Assembly (NCBI GenBank): GCA_030052745.1
Contig: JANBVO010000005.1
Location: forward strand, 1,240,001-1,304,000
From: Pleurostoma richardsiae
Taxonomy: Eukaryota > Ascomycota > Sordariomycetes > Calosphaeriales > Pleurostomataceae
Reading direction: 5' to 3'
DNA: 64,000 nucleotides
The notes beneath the pieces were generated by a model that did not search any database, was not told where the DNA came from, and saw only the letters and a list, made by a program, of their open reading frames with translations. Both the position numbers and the translations under genes were made by a program. Numbering within the stretch: position 1 is the stretch's first letter; each line of letters begins with the position of its first letter. Shown piece after piece: positions 22,061-34,417 of the stretch.

Positions 22061-25000
22061 ATGGACGCTGGAGGGGTCGAGGAGCCAATGGCAAAGAAAA
22101 GAAGATTCTTTGCCGATGGTGAAGAAGACCATCTCCCTCACCATGGACAAGGCGACCTCCCGCTCCGGTCAAGCCCCTCACCTCCCGCGAAGCGAAGGTT
22201 CTTTCAGGATGCAGACGAAAATTCCTGGCCTAGGGAGAAGCCCACAACCGAAACAGCCTCTTCATCATCCACGTCTCGGTCTCCTTTCTCGGAAAAGACG
22301 CCAAACAATGTCAACAACCACTCCTCGCCTCCTCCGGCTGAAGCCGGATCGTCCAAGGATGCAGCGCCGTCGCTCGGATTCGACCAGCAGACCTTCGAGG
22401 CCTTTGTGGGAGATAAGGTGAACCCAAACGTCATCGCCATAATACAGGACCACTGCGGCAATAACATTGAGAGGGCGGTCAATATGTACTTCGATGGGAC
22501 GTGGAAGAACCTAAAGAAGCCTCGTAGCACCAGTGTCATCACTACGAAGGCTCCGCCGTCGAAGTCAAGCCCAAAGGCGCCCGATGTCATGGATGCCTCC
22601 AAGCTAGCGGCAATTCGGAAGCCATTGCCGGAGTCACGATACATTGGCGCCTTTGGGGTCGAAGGTTGGGCTACAAGGAGTGGGATGAACTTGCTGAAGC
22701 ACGGAGAGGTCGTTAAGATCGAGCGTCAGAAGACTCTTCCCCCTCAACCTGCCGTCCTTAAGGGAAAGGGAAAGCTAGGCACGCCCATTGCAAGCCCTCG
22801 ACCCAACTCTGCGGCGGCAAAGCGAATTGATGTTATTGTTCGCTTTACAAACACCAAGGGCATGGAGGTTGGCCGGCTCTCTAAAGATGCGGCGAACTGG
22901 GTGTCAACGCTCATGGACCAAAAGATGTGCAAGTTTGAAGGGGTCTGTGTCTATGCACCGGAGAGGCTGAGGACGAACGACACCATTTTCCTCCAGCTCA
23001 GATGCTATCTGCTTAGGTCTGCGTTCGATAGTCGTGGCTTCCAGCTCGCCGAGAATAGGACCACGGGAGTTTTTGAAGAGAAAGAGACGAACGAGGAGCG
23101 AGGTCTGCGGCTGAGGCAGGTTGCGTTGGTGAGGCTCTTCCAGGAGATCAACCTCATGCCGACTAGAGTCAATGCTGCTGCTGCAAGACATCAGCGCCAG
23201 GGCTTGCTGGAAGCCGCAGAGAAGGATGAGAAGACGGATAAGACACCGCAGAAATCTTCGGACAAAGACCAGCCAGGGTCATCACCACCTTCGGACGAAG
23301 CTGAAGAGGGTGAAGAACTGCAGCAGGATCAGCTGGACGCCTTATACAAGAAGGCACAGTCGTTCGATTTCAACACGCCTGAGGCGGAGCCTGCTGACAC
23401 GTTTGCAATGACTCTTCGTCCCTATCAGAAGCAGTCGCTCCACTGGATGCTGTCTAAAGAGAAGAACGAAAAGGAGAAAGCAAGAGAACAGTCGATGCAC
23501 CCGCTTTGGGAAGAATACGAGTTTCCGTCCAAGGATGCTGACGACAAGGATCTTTTGCAAGGAGCAAGCCAGCCGAACTTCTACGTCAATCCATACTCTG
23601 GTGACTTGTCACTCGAGTTTCCCGTCCAAGAGCAACATTGTCTCGGGGGTATATTGGCTGACGAGATGGGCTTGGGCAAGACTATTCAGATGCTAAGTTT
23701 GATCCATACCCACAAGTCGGAAGCTGCAATGCAGGCGCGTCAGTCAGCGAACGGCTTGAATACTGTCAATGACCTCACCCGCCTTTCGTCAGTGAGTGTG
23801 GCGATCTCAGATGCACCCTGCACTACTTTGGTCATCGCTCCGATGTCACTACTTGCTCAATGGCAGAGTGAGGCTGAGAATGCCTCGAAGGAAGGCACCT
23901 TGAAGATACTCATGTACTACGGAGGTGATAAGATCGACAACCTGCAGAGCATCTGCTGCGAAGCGAATGCCGCATCCGCCCCTGACCTCATCATAACGAG
24001 CTACGGCGTCGTTCTTTCGGAGTTTACACAGCTTACTGCACGGAAGGGCAACAGAGATGGTCATCATGGGCTTTTCTCGCTGAATTTCTTCCGCGTCATC
24101 CTAGATGAAGCCCATAACATCAAGAACAGGCAGTCTAAAACTGCTAAGGCTTGCTACGAGCTCTCTGCCGAGCATCGATGGGCTTTGACAGGAACGCCCA
24201 TCGTGAACAGGCTAGAGGATCTCTTCAGCCTCATTCGCTTCCTCCGGGTGGAACCTTGGAACAACTTTTCTTTCTGGCGCACTTTCATCACGGTGCCGTT
24301 CGAGTCAAAGGACTTCATGCGGGCATTAGACGTCGTCCAGACTGTTCTCGAGCCGCTGGTGATGCGACGTACGAAGGACATGAAGACACCCGATGGAATG
24401 CCGTAAGTTTCATCCCCTACCAGCATGTCAGACACCTTGCTCACACCACAGTAGGCTCGTACCACTCCCGCCAAAGTCGATTGAGATTGTCGACGTTGAG
24501 CTCTCGAAGCCCGAGCGTGATGTCTACGACCACATCTACTTCCGTGCGAAGAGAACTTTCCAAGCAAACGTAGATGCCGGCACCGTCATGAAGGCATATA
24601 CGACTATCTTCGCGCAGCTGCTCCGTCTTCGCCAATCCTGCTGCCATCCGATATTGGTTAGGAACCAAGATATCGTAGCTGAGGAGGAAGAGGCGGGTGC
24701 TGCTGCAGACGCGGCGGCTGGACTCGCAGACGACATGGATCTGCAAACCCTGATCGAGCGGTTCACCGCTACCACCGATGATCCTGCGGACACGAATGTT
24801 TTTGGAGCTCATGTATTGAAGCAAATCCGCGATGAGGCGGCCAACGAGTGTCCATTCTGCTTCGAGGAACCCATGATAGAGCAGACTGTAACCGGATGTT
24901 GGCATTCGGCATGCAAGAAGTGCCTTGTGGACTACATCCAACACCAGACTGACCGTCACGAGGTTCCCAAATGCTTCAACTGCAGAGAAGTAATCAACTC

Positions 25001-25671
25001 TCGGGATCTCTTTGAAGTCGTTCGCCATGATGATGAGCTGGACCCCGGCACCCAGACGCCGCGCATCAGCCTCCAGCGGCTCGGGCTAAGCAACTCCTCC
25101 GCAAAGGTTGTCTCTCTTATCCAGCATCTTCGGGCACTGCGGAAGGAGAACCCGACAATGAAATCGGTAGTCTTCAGCCAGTTCACCTCGTTCATGACGC
25201 TTATTGAGCCAGCTCTTCAACGGGCAAACATGAAGTTCCTCCGGCTCGACGGGTCAATGGCACAAAAGGCTCGGGCCGCCGTCCTCGACGAGTTCAGGGA
25301 CGCAGAGAAGTTCACCATCCTGCTGATAAGTTTGCGCGCGGGAGGCGTCGGCCTCAACCTCACCTCCGCAAAGCGAGTCTACATGATGGATCCGTGGTGG
25401 AGCTTTGCCGTCGAGGCTCAGGCCATCGACCGTGTACACCGGATGGGGCAGGATGATGAGGTCAAGGTCTACCGATTTATCGTCAAGGACAGTGTGGAAG
25501 AACGGATGTTGAAGGTTCAAGATCGGAAGAAGTTCATGTGAGTTCCCTCATGTCTGGCCATTGAGTACATTCTTTGCTAACATTGACCACAGAGCAACCT
25601 CGCTCGGGATGATGACGGATGAAGAGAAGAAGTTGCAACGAATCGAGGATATCAAGGAGCTTTTGAGCTAA
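22061..25671 (+). CDS. RAD5: Rad5-type DNA helicase and RING ubiquitin ligase
   Basis: This is the HLTF/Rad5 enzyme of error-free postreplication repair: it polyubiquitinates PCNA with Ubc13-Mms2 and remodels stalled forks. Three exons (22061-24402, 24455-25537, 25593-25671) give 1167 residues, close to yeast Rad5. Domain order: N-terminal nuclear-type basic patch (AKKRRFF); a UBA-like segment at about 112-150; a HIRAN domain from about residue 193 (YIGAFGVEGWATRSG); and a SNF2 ATPase with Walker A ADEMGLGKTIQ at about 532 and LDEAHNIKN at about 680. A C3HC4 RING at about 911-955 (CPFCFEEP to CFNCRE) is inserted between the ATPase lobes, and a helicase C-terminal lobe ends AQAIDRVHRMGQ. An in-frame ATG 49 codons upstream (21914) is possible, but 22061 matches the family start better. 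Confidence 0.96.
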
Positions 25672-26482
25672 TAGAAGTTTCATGGCTGCTACCTAGCCTG
25701 GGCACCTTTTGGAGTGGAATTCGATTCAATCAGCCGGTCACTAGCGATAAAACTCACTCGATGTACTCTGTCGCAGACCGCCATCGCCCATCCATCGAGA
25801 GGGCAACCTAGCTATGACTGCTTGTACCATAGACTAATGGCAAGTCAAGAACCAAGTATTGGCACACAACCTTCATCATTGGCAAATAAGCACATTTAGT
25901 TTCCGCTGCCGTCTTCATGTGTTATACAGCAACAAGAGGCGACCGTATTGACGCAACGTCTAGGATAAATATGCTGTCCTGGTGACCACGGCTGCCGGCT
26001 CATTCTTCCTGCAGGACCATATTTAGCCTCATGCCGTCAGCTTTCGGGAAGGCAATTTGGCACTCGACCGACTCCCCACAATATACCCCAGAAATAATAA
26101 TCAATACCGTATTGTGAAAGTGCTTCGGCATGGCGGTGGCTCGTCATGCGGAGAAATGACACTGTCCATATCCCCGTCATACTCCTGAGTGAGAAGGTAG
26201 GCGATGGCTACCCTGTTTAGGGGTCAGATCTCAAATGTACGAGACAGCTTGCCTCACTAATATATGTCAATATCAGGAAGAATGCAAGCGTCGCGTTCCG
26301 GGTTGACTTCAGCATCTACCTCGGCGGGACGGAAGCGCAGCACTCCTTTCAAGAAGATATCGGGACATTTGACTATGGATACAAATATGCCTATCGAGAC
26401 TGCTATTCGAAGTCGATTGCCAAGCCCAGGGACAGCCGTCAATAAAAGCTTCTTGTCCACAAATCCATCCTCATCCGCTACG
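25672..26482. other. Intergenic, upstream of acetylxylan esterase
   Basis: No gene recognised. It contains the 3' flank of rad5 and the promoter of the esterase. The esterase frame is open back to 26264, but the signal peptide supports the later start. Confidence 0.5.
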
Positions 26483-27279
26483 ATGCTTCCCAAGTCGGTC
26501 CTCCTCCCTCTGGTCGCCGCAGCTCCGGCCATCGGCACACCGGCGCCTCCCCTCGAGGAACGACAGGGCAGCTGCCCACCGATCCACGTCTTCGGCGCGC
26601 GGGAAACGACAGCCCCGGCCGGGTACGGCACCTCGCAGACGGTCGTCAACCTGATACTGCAGGCGCACCCCGGCGCCACCTCCGAGGCGATCAGCTACCC
26701 GGCGTGCGGAGGCCAGGGGAGCTGCGGCGGGGTGAGCTACGCCAACTCCGTGATTCAGGGCACGGCAGCCGTGGCCAAGGCCGTCAACAGCTTCAACCAG
26801 CGGTGCCCGGACGCGCAGCTCGTGCTCGTGGGGTACTCGCAGGGAGGGCAGATCATGGACAATGCGTTCTGCGGCGGCGGGGACACGAACGAGGGCCTGA
26901 CGGACACGTCGATCCCGATCAGCGAGGCGGCGCTGAAGATGATCAAAGCGGCGATATTCCAGGGCGATCCGCGGAACATCCCGGGGCTGTCCTACAATGT
27001 CGGGACGTGTAAAGCTTCAGGGGTAAGTACCCTCTCCAGTCCCCGCTGCTTCGGTCACGTTCCACGGTCGGCAGTGACCGCAGAGAAGGCCATTGCTGAC
27101 GATAGCAGTTTGCACCTCGTCCCTCTGGCTTCAAGTGTCCGTATGCGGACCGGATCCAATCATACTGCGACTCCACGGACCCGTACTGTTGCAACGGCAA
27201 CGACGCCAACTCGCACCAGCAGTACGGCAATAAGTACGGCCAGCAGGCTCTGCAGTTTGTCAACAGCAAGCTGTCATGA
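26483..27279 (+). CDS. Secreted acetylxylan esterase / cutinase family CE5
   Basis: This enzyme removes acetyl groups from xylan outside the cell. Two exons (26483-27022, 27109-27279) give 236 residues. The N-terminus is a signal peptide (PKSVLLPLVAAAPAIGTPA), followed by a short propeptide ending in ERQ and the mature start SCPPIHVFGARETTAP. The nucleophile Ser lies in LVGYSQGGQIMDNA. The acid and base of the triad are in DSTDPYCCNG and DANSHQQYG, as in Penicillium acetylxylan esterase II. Paired cysteines are conserved (CGGQGSCGG, YCDSTDPYCC). There is no cellulose-binding domain. A cutinase activity is possible, but the DPYCCNG region and overall match favour xylan deacetylation. It converges with a sugar transporter gene, which may be useful during plant cell-wall growth. 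Confidence 0.94.
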
Positions 27280-27654
27280 TTGGAACTGTGACTTCTCCGG
27301 CAGGCTTCATACGAGTAATGGCAACAGTGTAACCCGAGATATCACCGAATACCAGGTAGAGCCGCCTTAGTAGTAGCTTCTCAGCCTCTATGACAAGTGA
27401 AGGGTCGTAGGCTTCGAGAAAAATTGAGCTGATCCAAATGAGCACGAGAATGTATGTCCAACCAATGATGTTCAAAGTCATTCTATTAGACTTCTAGAGG
27501 TTATCACTTGTCATAACTCATCGTGGCAGGTACCAACTGTACATGCTGCCTTTGGGGTATATCAAACTACCTAGACAATGGGGTCACAACGGCACGGAGC
27601 CTGTATGTCGGCGCCCAACGTCTACTTATCACGACTCCTTTCTCTCCTAGTCTC
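27280..27654. other. Intergenic between convergent genes
   Basis: A 375-base gap between two converging genes. It has only 3' flanks; nothing else seen. Confidence 0.5.
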
Positions 27655-29461
27655 TTACTCTGAGGTGGTCACTTCAGGCCCCTCAGAATCCGACTTTGCA
27701 GTCTCCTTGTGATCGCCAAGGATTCCGCCCTCAACATCCACGACCCTCTGGTGGTGGTGTGCAGCCTCAATCAGGTCCGGTCTCTCGGCCTTAAGCTTGG
27801 CGAAGGAAGCCTCTGCGTCCCAGACCCATGGAGTCTTTGCAGAGAAGAGCAGGTCCATCTCCTCCAGGGTACGCTGGTTGGTCTCAGGGTACAGAGCCCA
27901 CACCATGGGGATAGCAGCAATGTTGCACGCGCCAAAGATGTAGAGCGTCTTCTCGCCAATCGCGTTGAACATCACGGGACAAAGGAGCGTTAGCCATCCA
28001 TTGCCGATCGACCAACCGAACACACTGAAATGACATGTTAGAACAGACCAGGAAACAGGGGGTAATGGGGACAAAGGACTCACCCAAGAGCGTTTCCGCG
28101 GGCTCGGACTTGAAGGGGGAAGATCTCGGCGGGATACAGCCAGGGCACGGTGAGCCACGTGGCACCAAAGACGGAGGTGAAGATGAAGACGAAAGAGGCG
28201 GCCGCTGCACCGTAAGAGCTGGCCTTGCCCGCGTCTCCGGCGGCCGTGGCGTCCTGGCCGAGCCTCGAGAAGCCGCCCGCCAGGAACATGGCAATACCCT
28301 GCCCGACGGCACCCCAGTAGAGGGTCCAGCGGCGGCCAATGCGATCGAGGGTGAAGACACAGACGAGGGTCGCGAACATGTAGAAGACATTGTTCAGGCC
28401 GCTGATCCACTGGCTCTTCTCGGTGCTGAAGCCGGCAATGCGGAAGATGGTCGGGGCGTAGACGGTGACGCCGGCAATGCCGACCCACTCCTGGACGATC
28501 TGGAGCCAGATGACGAGCTGGACGCGGCGGCCCACGTGCAAGTCGCCGGAGCCAATGCCGAGGAGCATGTGGATGTAGGAGTTCTGCGTGGACTCCTTGA
28601 CCTCCAGGGCAACGATGTTGCGGATGTCGTGGTACTCGGCCTGAGCCTGGGCCAGACCCTCGGGGTCGGTGCCCCGCAGCCGCTGCAGAATGAAGAGCGC
28701 CTCGTCGTCGCGGTCGACCTTGGCCAGCCACCGCGGCGACTCGGGGAAGAACCAGACGATGCCGAAGAGCACCAGCAGAGGGATGATCTGGAAGGCAATG
28801 GGGAATCGCCACCGGAAGGCCGAGTCGCCGCCGTCGATGAATGACAGGCCGAACTCGAGCCAGTAGGCGACGACCACGCCGAAGATGTTGAGTGTGAACT
28901 CGATGGCGATGAATTGGCCGCGAGAGGTGTGCTCCGCGGTCTCAGTTGCCCACACTGGCACGATTGCATTGAGGATGCCCGTTCCGATACCATTGACGGC
29001 GCGCGCTATCAAAGCAGGGGATGTCAGCACGGCACAATACAGCCGTTGTCTTCTGGTCACTTACCGCAGATCATCCAGTCGTGGTTCTGGGCAGAGCACT
29101 GCAGACTCGCGCCGATGATAGCCCACACGCATCCTAGCGCGATCGTCTTGATTCTTCCGACCTTGTCGCCGACCCAGCCACCGAGGAGGCAGCCAAAGAG
29201 GGTTCCGAGGTAATATACGGAGACGATGCCGCCCTGGAGGAGACTGTCCGTGACGACGGGCTCCTCCGTGTCGGGATCGACGTAGCCGAAGCCCATGAGA
29301 TCGATGTAGTCCTTGGCGTTGTTCACGCCGCCCATCATACCCTGGTCATATCCGAAGAAGAAGATGGACAGGGCAGCCACGCAGTTGATGGCGATGAGGA
29401 GCTTGCGCTTCTCGTAGTGGTTGGCCACATTGAAGCCCTTGAGCCTCTGCAACTGCGTCAT
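27655..29461 (-). CDS. MFS sugar transporter
   Basis: A proton-coupled monosaccharide (or related polyol/quinate) transporter of the plasma membrane. Three exons on the minus strand (29065-29461, 28084-29005, 27655-28024) give 562 residues with 12 predicted helices. Signatures of the Sugar_tr family are clear: FFFGYDQGMMGGV in helix 1, GDKVGRIKT after helix 2, the FFPESPRWL motif before the central loop, DRIGRRW after helix 8, PWLYPAEIFPLQVRARG, and PETNQRTLEEMD at the end of helix 12. The C-terminal tail is hydrophilic and acidic. The exact substrate cannot be read from the sequence. G-rich SYGGRG motifs 0.5-0.7 kb upstream suggest CreA glucose repression. Confidence 0.95.
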
Positions 29462-32400
29462 GGTGGGCTCTGGTGCTGCTACTGCTGCCGCCGCTTGTTT
29501 GCTTCGGTTTGAGGATAGTAACAAGGTCTTGCAACGAGGAACAGGGACAGGAAGAAGAGAAGGTGCCCACGATCCCAGCCAGCAGCGTCTTGATGCCTCA
29601 TTCCGAGGGTGATCGTCGACATGTGGGAGGCCACCACCTCTTATATACCCCGCTGATCACCGCTGTCATTCCCCCATACTCTCCGCTCGTGCGAAGGCCG
29701 TGTCGGTTATCAACCGGCGATGGCAACCCCAGTTTCCAAGTTCGCGGATAATGGCCCCTTTCGGAGCGGATACCCTCCACGCATGAAGAGCCTCGTCCTC
29801 GCCTCCCGTTGGTCAAGTGCCGTTGTCAGGGCCGCAACTAGGCCCAACTGTCGAAAGGCTGAGGGCCGTTCGGGCCATCTCGTCCCATGCGCACCAATCG
29901 AAGCCCGTTGCGCAGCGTAGTGCCGAGTAGCCGCACGCGGCGGCATAAGGCGCCCAGGCTATGACGTACGGGCTATGGGTTTAGCATGGAGATTTCCACC
30001 ATTACCGGGGCGCGGGTGGGGGACATGGGGGCAAAGCTGGGGGTTCATTGGAGAACGGCCCCGAAGCCGGGGTGAGAGCCCCGGCGCGGAGGAGCGAGCC
30101 GGGGAGTTTGGGGGATTCAAAGGAGTCACGCGGGTGGAATGTGATACGGGTGCGGGCGGGGCGCCAAGTTCAGGTTGCTCAGATTCTTCTCCGAGTCATG
30201 CCGAACGCAGCACGCAAGATGGATCCCGCACTACCTGAGGAAACAGTACGGAGTAATACGGGCGACTCCGCCCAGGAGATAGACGAGGGGGCGGTTCTCC
30301 AACCTCCCCCGCTGTGACCCCAATGCCCCTTCAACGGGAGTGGGTAGCCATGTCCTGTCTGTCATACGACTCGCGCAGTCCCGCATGTCAAATCACATAT
30401 CCGATACAACGTCGTCCGTCACACAGTCTCCGGCAGGAGTCGGACCTTTCCGTCCAAGAGCCGAGAGAGGGGGGAGGCCGGACACGGAAGGCAAAGCGCC
30501 AGTCTGGCACTCGGAGGTCCTCCGGAAATGCGAGGAGTTTTAAGAAATCAGGTCGCACCGGCGCGTTTCTACAGTTAGTGTGAACCGCCTCCAATCCAGG
30601 CAAGTCGGCTAACCTTTATCAGGTCTTAGTCTCCCGGATCCGCCCTGCGCGGTCTGCAATTACTCGGTACTTTAACCGCGTGCGTGATACCAAGCTTGTC
30701 TCACCAACGCACCCTGCTAAAGCCGGTTTCTTGGCTCGCTAGGTGCCTTACTACTGGTAGCGCACTGCACCCAGGGCCTGCTAGAGCGAGTCAGTCTCGG
30801 CTCTCTACGGAGTCAGGGAGCGCAGGTGAGAGAGACTAGTTTGCACGGGTAGAGTATCCTTTGTCAGCTGCCTAAGTAGTTGATCCCCCACGTTGTCCTC
30901 CACAGTCGTGACTGTGAGACCGGGGGCGCAAGTAGCGACATTATTCGGCTTGTCAGGCGATCGGTAACCTTAGCGATTCGCTATGCCAGAGCGACGTGTA
31001 TCTTGGTTGAGTCTAAGTGCTAAGGTGGGCAAATGAGCAAGTGTAGGATAACAATCGTCCAATTTCTCGCCTGTGAGAGATACTGCGACGACCAACAATC
31101 AGCCTCCCCATGGAGTACGACTGCTAGAGACTCTAGAGGATGCAGAAAAACACACATCAGAACACTCGGAGAGCCATAGTTAAGAATGGTCATGCGATCT
31201 TATTTCGTCCTGACGATAAAGGGGACGAGAACGCGAATCAGACAATCGGTCATCAGAACATCTTGAGTAAGAATGTATATCTTCTGCGACGAGCCTTCCT
31301 AACCGCTAGAACTGTAATTATTGCTCAGATCACTGGGACAACAATCTTAGGAACACTCGAACCGAATAGATCGGTGTTACAAGATTTCTGATAAAAGTAC
31401 AACCTTGCGGGACAGCCACTTATAAGTTGGCGTCTTGCGAGTTTCGATGAATCGATGTTGAAAGGCGGCACGAGAGGACGGCAGCAGCAACTCGGCAACT
31501 AGTGTCTGCTGTCGTTTCCATCCCACGATCTATGTGAAATAACAATGGTCCCTCGTAAATAGGTGTCGCTGGGTTGTGTTGTTTTGGAAGCCTTGTTTTC
31601 GGGGGAGAATAGACGGGCATTTCAGTACGGGATATAGGGAGTGAGTCGGCGCAGTCGGCTCGTGCCTCTTCATATTAGGGTCGCCTGCGGAAGTAAGATA
31701 TCGAATGTCCGCGAATGATTCCTATGCCGCAAATGAAGAAAGTGAGTTGAGCGTCAACGTATTGCTTAGCCTGCGGAGATGAGTTCACACCCCAGACCCT
31801 CAATTGGGCAACGAAAACCACTTGTAATCTAATCCAATCTTATTATTTGGCACTTGCCCTCACATTGTTGATGTGCCAGTTAAGTCGACCTGGGATTCAT
31901 ATCACTCTTGGATTACTCATCTCCATGGCGATTCCGACTTTCTTGTCGCTTTACAAGTCCTGCCTGACTGAATACTGAAGATGTTGTTGGAAGTAGGTCT
32001 GCCCTGCTTCACCCGTGGCCGTGCTCCGTACTCACTGTGTATTTCTGGAAGTGTTTATGACGCAAGATAATGTGATGCCAGAGGAATAACCAATGATTTC
32101 TAAGGAGGGACATGCCGTGGGGTGCGAGTGGACGAGAACCTCGCCCTGCATGCGAGCCTCATTTTCCTCCGTTTTGTTCTCTTGATGCAGGCCGAAGGAC
32201 ACCAGCACCACGAAATAGCGGACGATGAGTTGTCAATCGGGGATGCGTCGTGCATATGCAAGCCCTGCAGCGTCCCACTCGCTAGGCTTCTTCTATCGGT
32301 TTTCCTGCAAGCTGGCCAGGTGCTGGTAGGCCCGCCCCTAGCGAATGACCGTGCCCCTGCTCTGTGATGGTGTAGTGGCGTGTCCCCAGAACGAGAGCTG

Positions 32401-33964
32401 CGAGCTTTATTGTCGCGGAAACTCTCTCATTGACAATTGGGCTCTCAATGGATGCTCCGTGGCAAGGTTCGATGGGCTACCGCAGTGGCACGAAGCAGTT
32501 CGTTTAGTCAACGAAAGACAATGCATAGAATCGGTCTATGTGCCGAGTCAATACGTCGTAGTGCTGCACTGGTCCACCGTTCGCGCAAGATTGACCTGCT
32601 GGCGTCTCTGCCGACGGGTTCGCCAAGGACAGCAGATGTAGCAGAACGGAGATACACCCACCCTGACCACTCGATCCTGGGTTAACGGGAAATATGACAT
32701 ATGCTTTCTGTTGCTGCAGAGGTTCCTTGATGTCGTCTCCTCACTGGGCATGCAACAGCAATGTGGGCGGCATTGCACTGCACCTGAATCAGCCGATCGC
32801 AGCTAAACTCTCACTGCATCTAAGGGAAGAGCAAAATACTAGAACCAGGCGTGAATTCATCACCTGGACATCGCATCTCCATCATATTCGAGGCAGCCCC
32901 AAAATGACTAGGTGAACTCGCAAAATTTATCGAGGGCTGCAGTCACGCGGCATGAGAAACAGCCGTTGCCCAACCTCGCTTGACAAGTTGCAGATGTGCC
33001 ATATGTGCGGCAAAGCAAGCGACAACTGCCTTCGCTCGGATACTTCCGGCTTCCGTATAACTTCTCCGGATACCAGCAGAATTGCACTTGATGCGACAGA
33101 AACCATCTCGTCTGTGTTGAGGCAGGGACTGGAAATGCAGGTGGTCAAGGATAGCAGCAGTAACTGAAACCGGGACCAATTCCCCTAGAACGCCGGGGTA
33201 ATTCATGATCTCCGTCCGGCCGTCTGTGTCCGAATGGCACGACGGCATGCAGTCGTAGCGGCGGCAGCCGCAGGCGTCCTCGACGGACTCTGCACTCTGC
33301 GTCCCGCCTCGTGGAGTGCGCAGCGAATCAACGGCAGTCCAGCATCGTGCCTCCGGTCCGTCCAATGCCCATCGTGCCCACACGCATGCGAAGATGCATC
33401 TCGTCTCTCGAATGAGATAATTTCTATCGGCTCACGCGAGATGTCTTGCGACTAAGGCATCCTTCTGCCCTGCAGGCCACCCGGGTGGACGGCCGTTGGC
33501 ATCTTATAGCCCCGTCCCGCATGCTCCGTTCCCATGCGATAGTCCTGCCAGCCTAGGGGGGCGTACCTACCTAGCTACTATATACGATGCCCACGAGAGG
33601 TGACGATCCGAGAGGCATGTGTACGATAAGTGCGGGTGGGATTCTCGGCTCGAGCAAGCGGACGAAAGCTTAAAAACGTCTCTGCATCCCTCGGACAATC
33701 CCTCACTGGTCTATGCGCCCCCTCTTTCTCTATTCTTCTTCTTTCCTTCCTAGTTGTCTGTAGTCTGTCTTCTGCCCATCGCCACCTTTAGCTCGCGCTT
33801 CTCGCTTCTGAAGGTTGGGCCCCGACGACTTGACGCCCAAACTACCATTTTAATCCCTCGCACCCCCCATTTCCGCTGCAAACCACGGAAATAGCACACA
33901 CCGAGGAAATAAGGAGGAACGAACCATCTTACACCGAGTTTCCGCGGCACCGCCACAGCATTGA
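29462..33964. other. Gene-poor region, 4.5 kb
   Basis: No gene recognised on either strand; open frames are short and lack motifs. The first 800 bases are promoter for the sugar transporter and include a G-rich block at 30005-30161. The middle (30600-33000) is of mixed composition with no tandem repeats or transposase-like frames that I can see. The right end, with TATA-like and CT-rich stretches at 33590-33790, is probably promoter for the small membrane protein gene. Confidence 0.45.
30005..30161 (+). promoter_or_regulatory. Cluster of CreA-like SYGGRG sites
   Basis: At least seven matches to the carbon-catabolite-repressor consensus SYGGRG lie in about 160 bases. Examples are CCGGGG at 30005, GTGGGG at 30016, CTGGGG at 30037, CCGGGG at 30067 and 30099, CCCCGG (other strand) at 30079 and GCGGGG at 30156. 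They lie 540-700 bases upstream of the sugar transporter start. Binding by CreA is inferred only from the motif. Confidence 0.45.
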
Positions 33965-34417
33965 ATGTATATACCATCACCGCCCCGTATCCTCGCCGAA
34001 CTTCCCACCGTCCCGGCCCCGGCTCCGTGGGTCCGCCCCGCCTCCGATGCGGGCCCACAACCGGAACGCCATGCCGGCGCGGGCTGCGCACTCGATGTCC
34101 TCGCCTGGATCACCCACCATCTAAACGCGCTCGCTCGCTCAGTGTCTCCGTCCGAGCGCTATCAACCTGAACTGCGGAAGCGCGACAGCGCGCACAAGAC
34201 AAACGTCACCATCGGCATCATCGTCGCCGTGCTGCTGGCCGTCTTCTTCGCCGGGATATTCGCCTTCATGTGGTACTTTCGGCGTTCTGTCCGTTTTCGC
34301 AATCGAAGCAGGCATCGCCATAAGCATCGGAAATCCACCAGCAGCTCGAAGAGCTCGTCCGACGCCGGGGCCGCGGCTGCTCCTGCCCCTCCCCCTGCTG
34401 ACGCCGCGCCTTCGTAG
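33965..34417 (+). CDS. Small single-pass membrane protein, conserved fungal type
   Basis: A single exon of 150 residues. After a Pro/Ala-rich N-terminal half comes ELRKRDSAHKTNVTIG, then one strong membrane helix (IIVAVLLAVFFAGIFAFMWYF), then a very basic Arg/His/Lys stretch (RSVRFRNRSRHRHKHRK), and a Ser- and Ala/Pro-rich tail. The basic residues right after the helix suggest that the C-terminus is cytoplasmic. I recall similar small proteins in other Pezizomycotina, with the same KR-helix-RHRHK order, but none with a known function. The start is the first ATG of the frame; a later start is possible because the N-terminal part looks poorly constrained. Confidence 0.62.
   Translation: MYIPSPPRILAELPTVPAPAPWVRPASDAGPQPERHAGAGCALDVLAWITHHLNALARSVSPSERYQPELRKRDSAHKTNVTIGIIVAVLLAVFFAGIFAFMWYFRRSVRFRNRSRHRHKHRKSTSSSKSSSDAGAAAAPAPPPADAAPS

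Noticed and set aside
28035-28844. 269-codon plus-strand open frame inside the sugar transporter locus
   Set aside because: It is antisense to the strongly supported transporter exons; its acidic composition mirrors the codon bias of the other strand.
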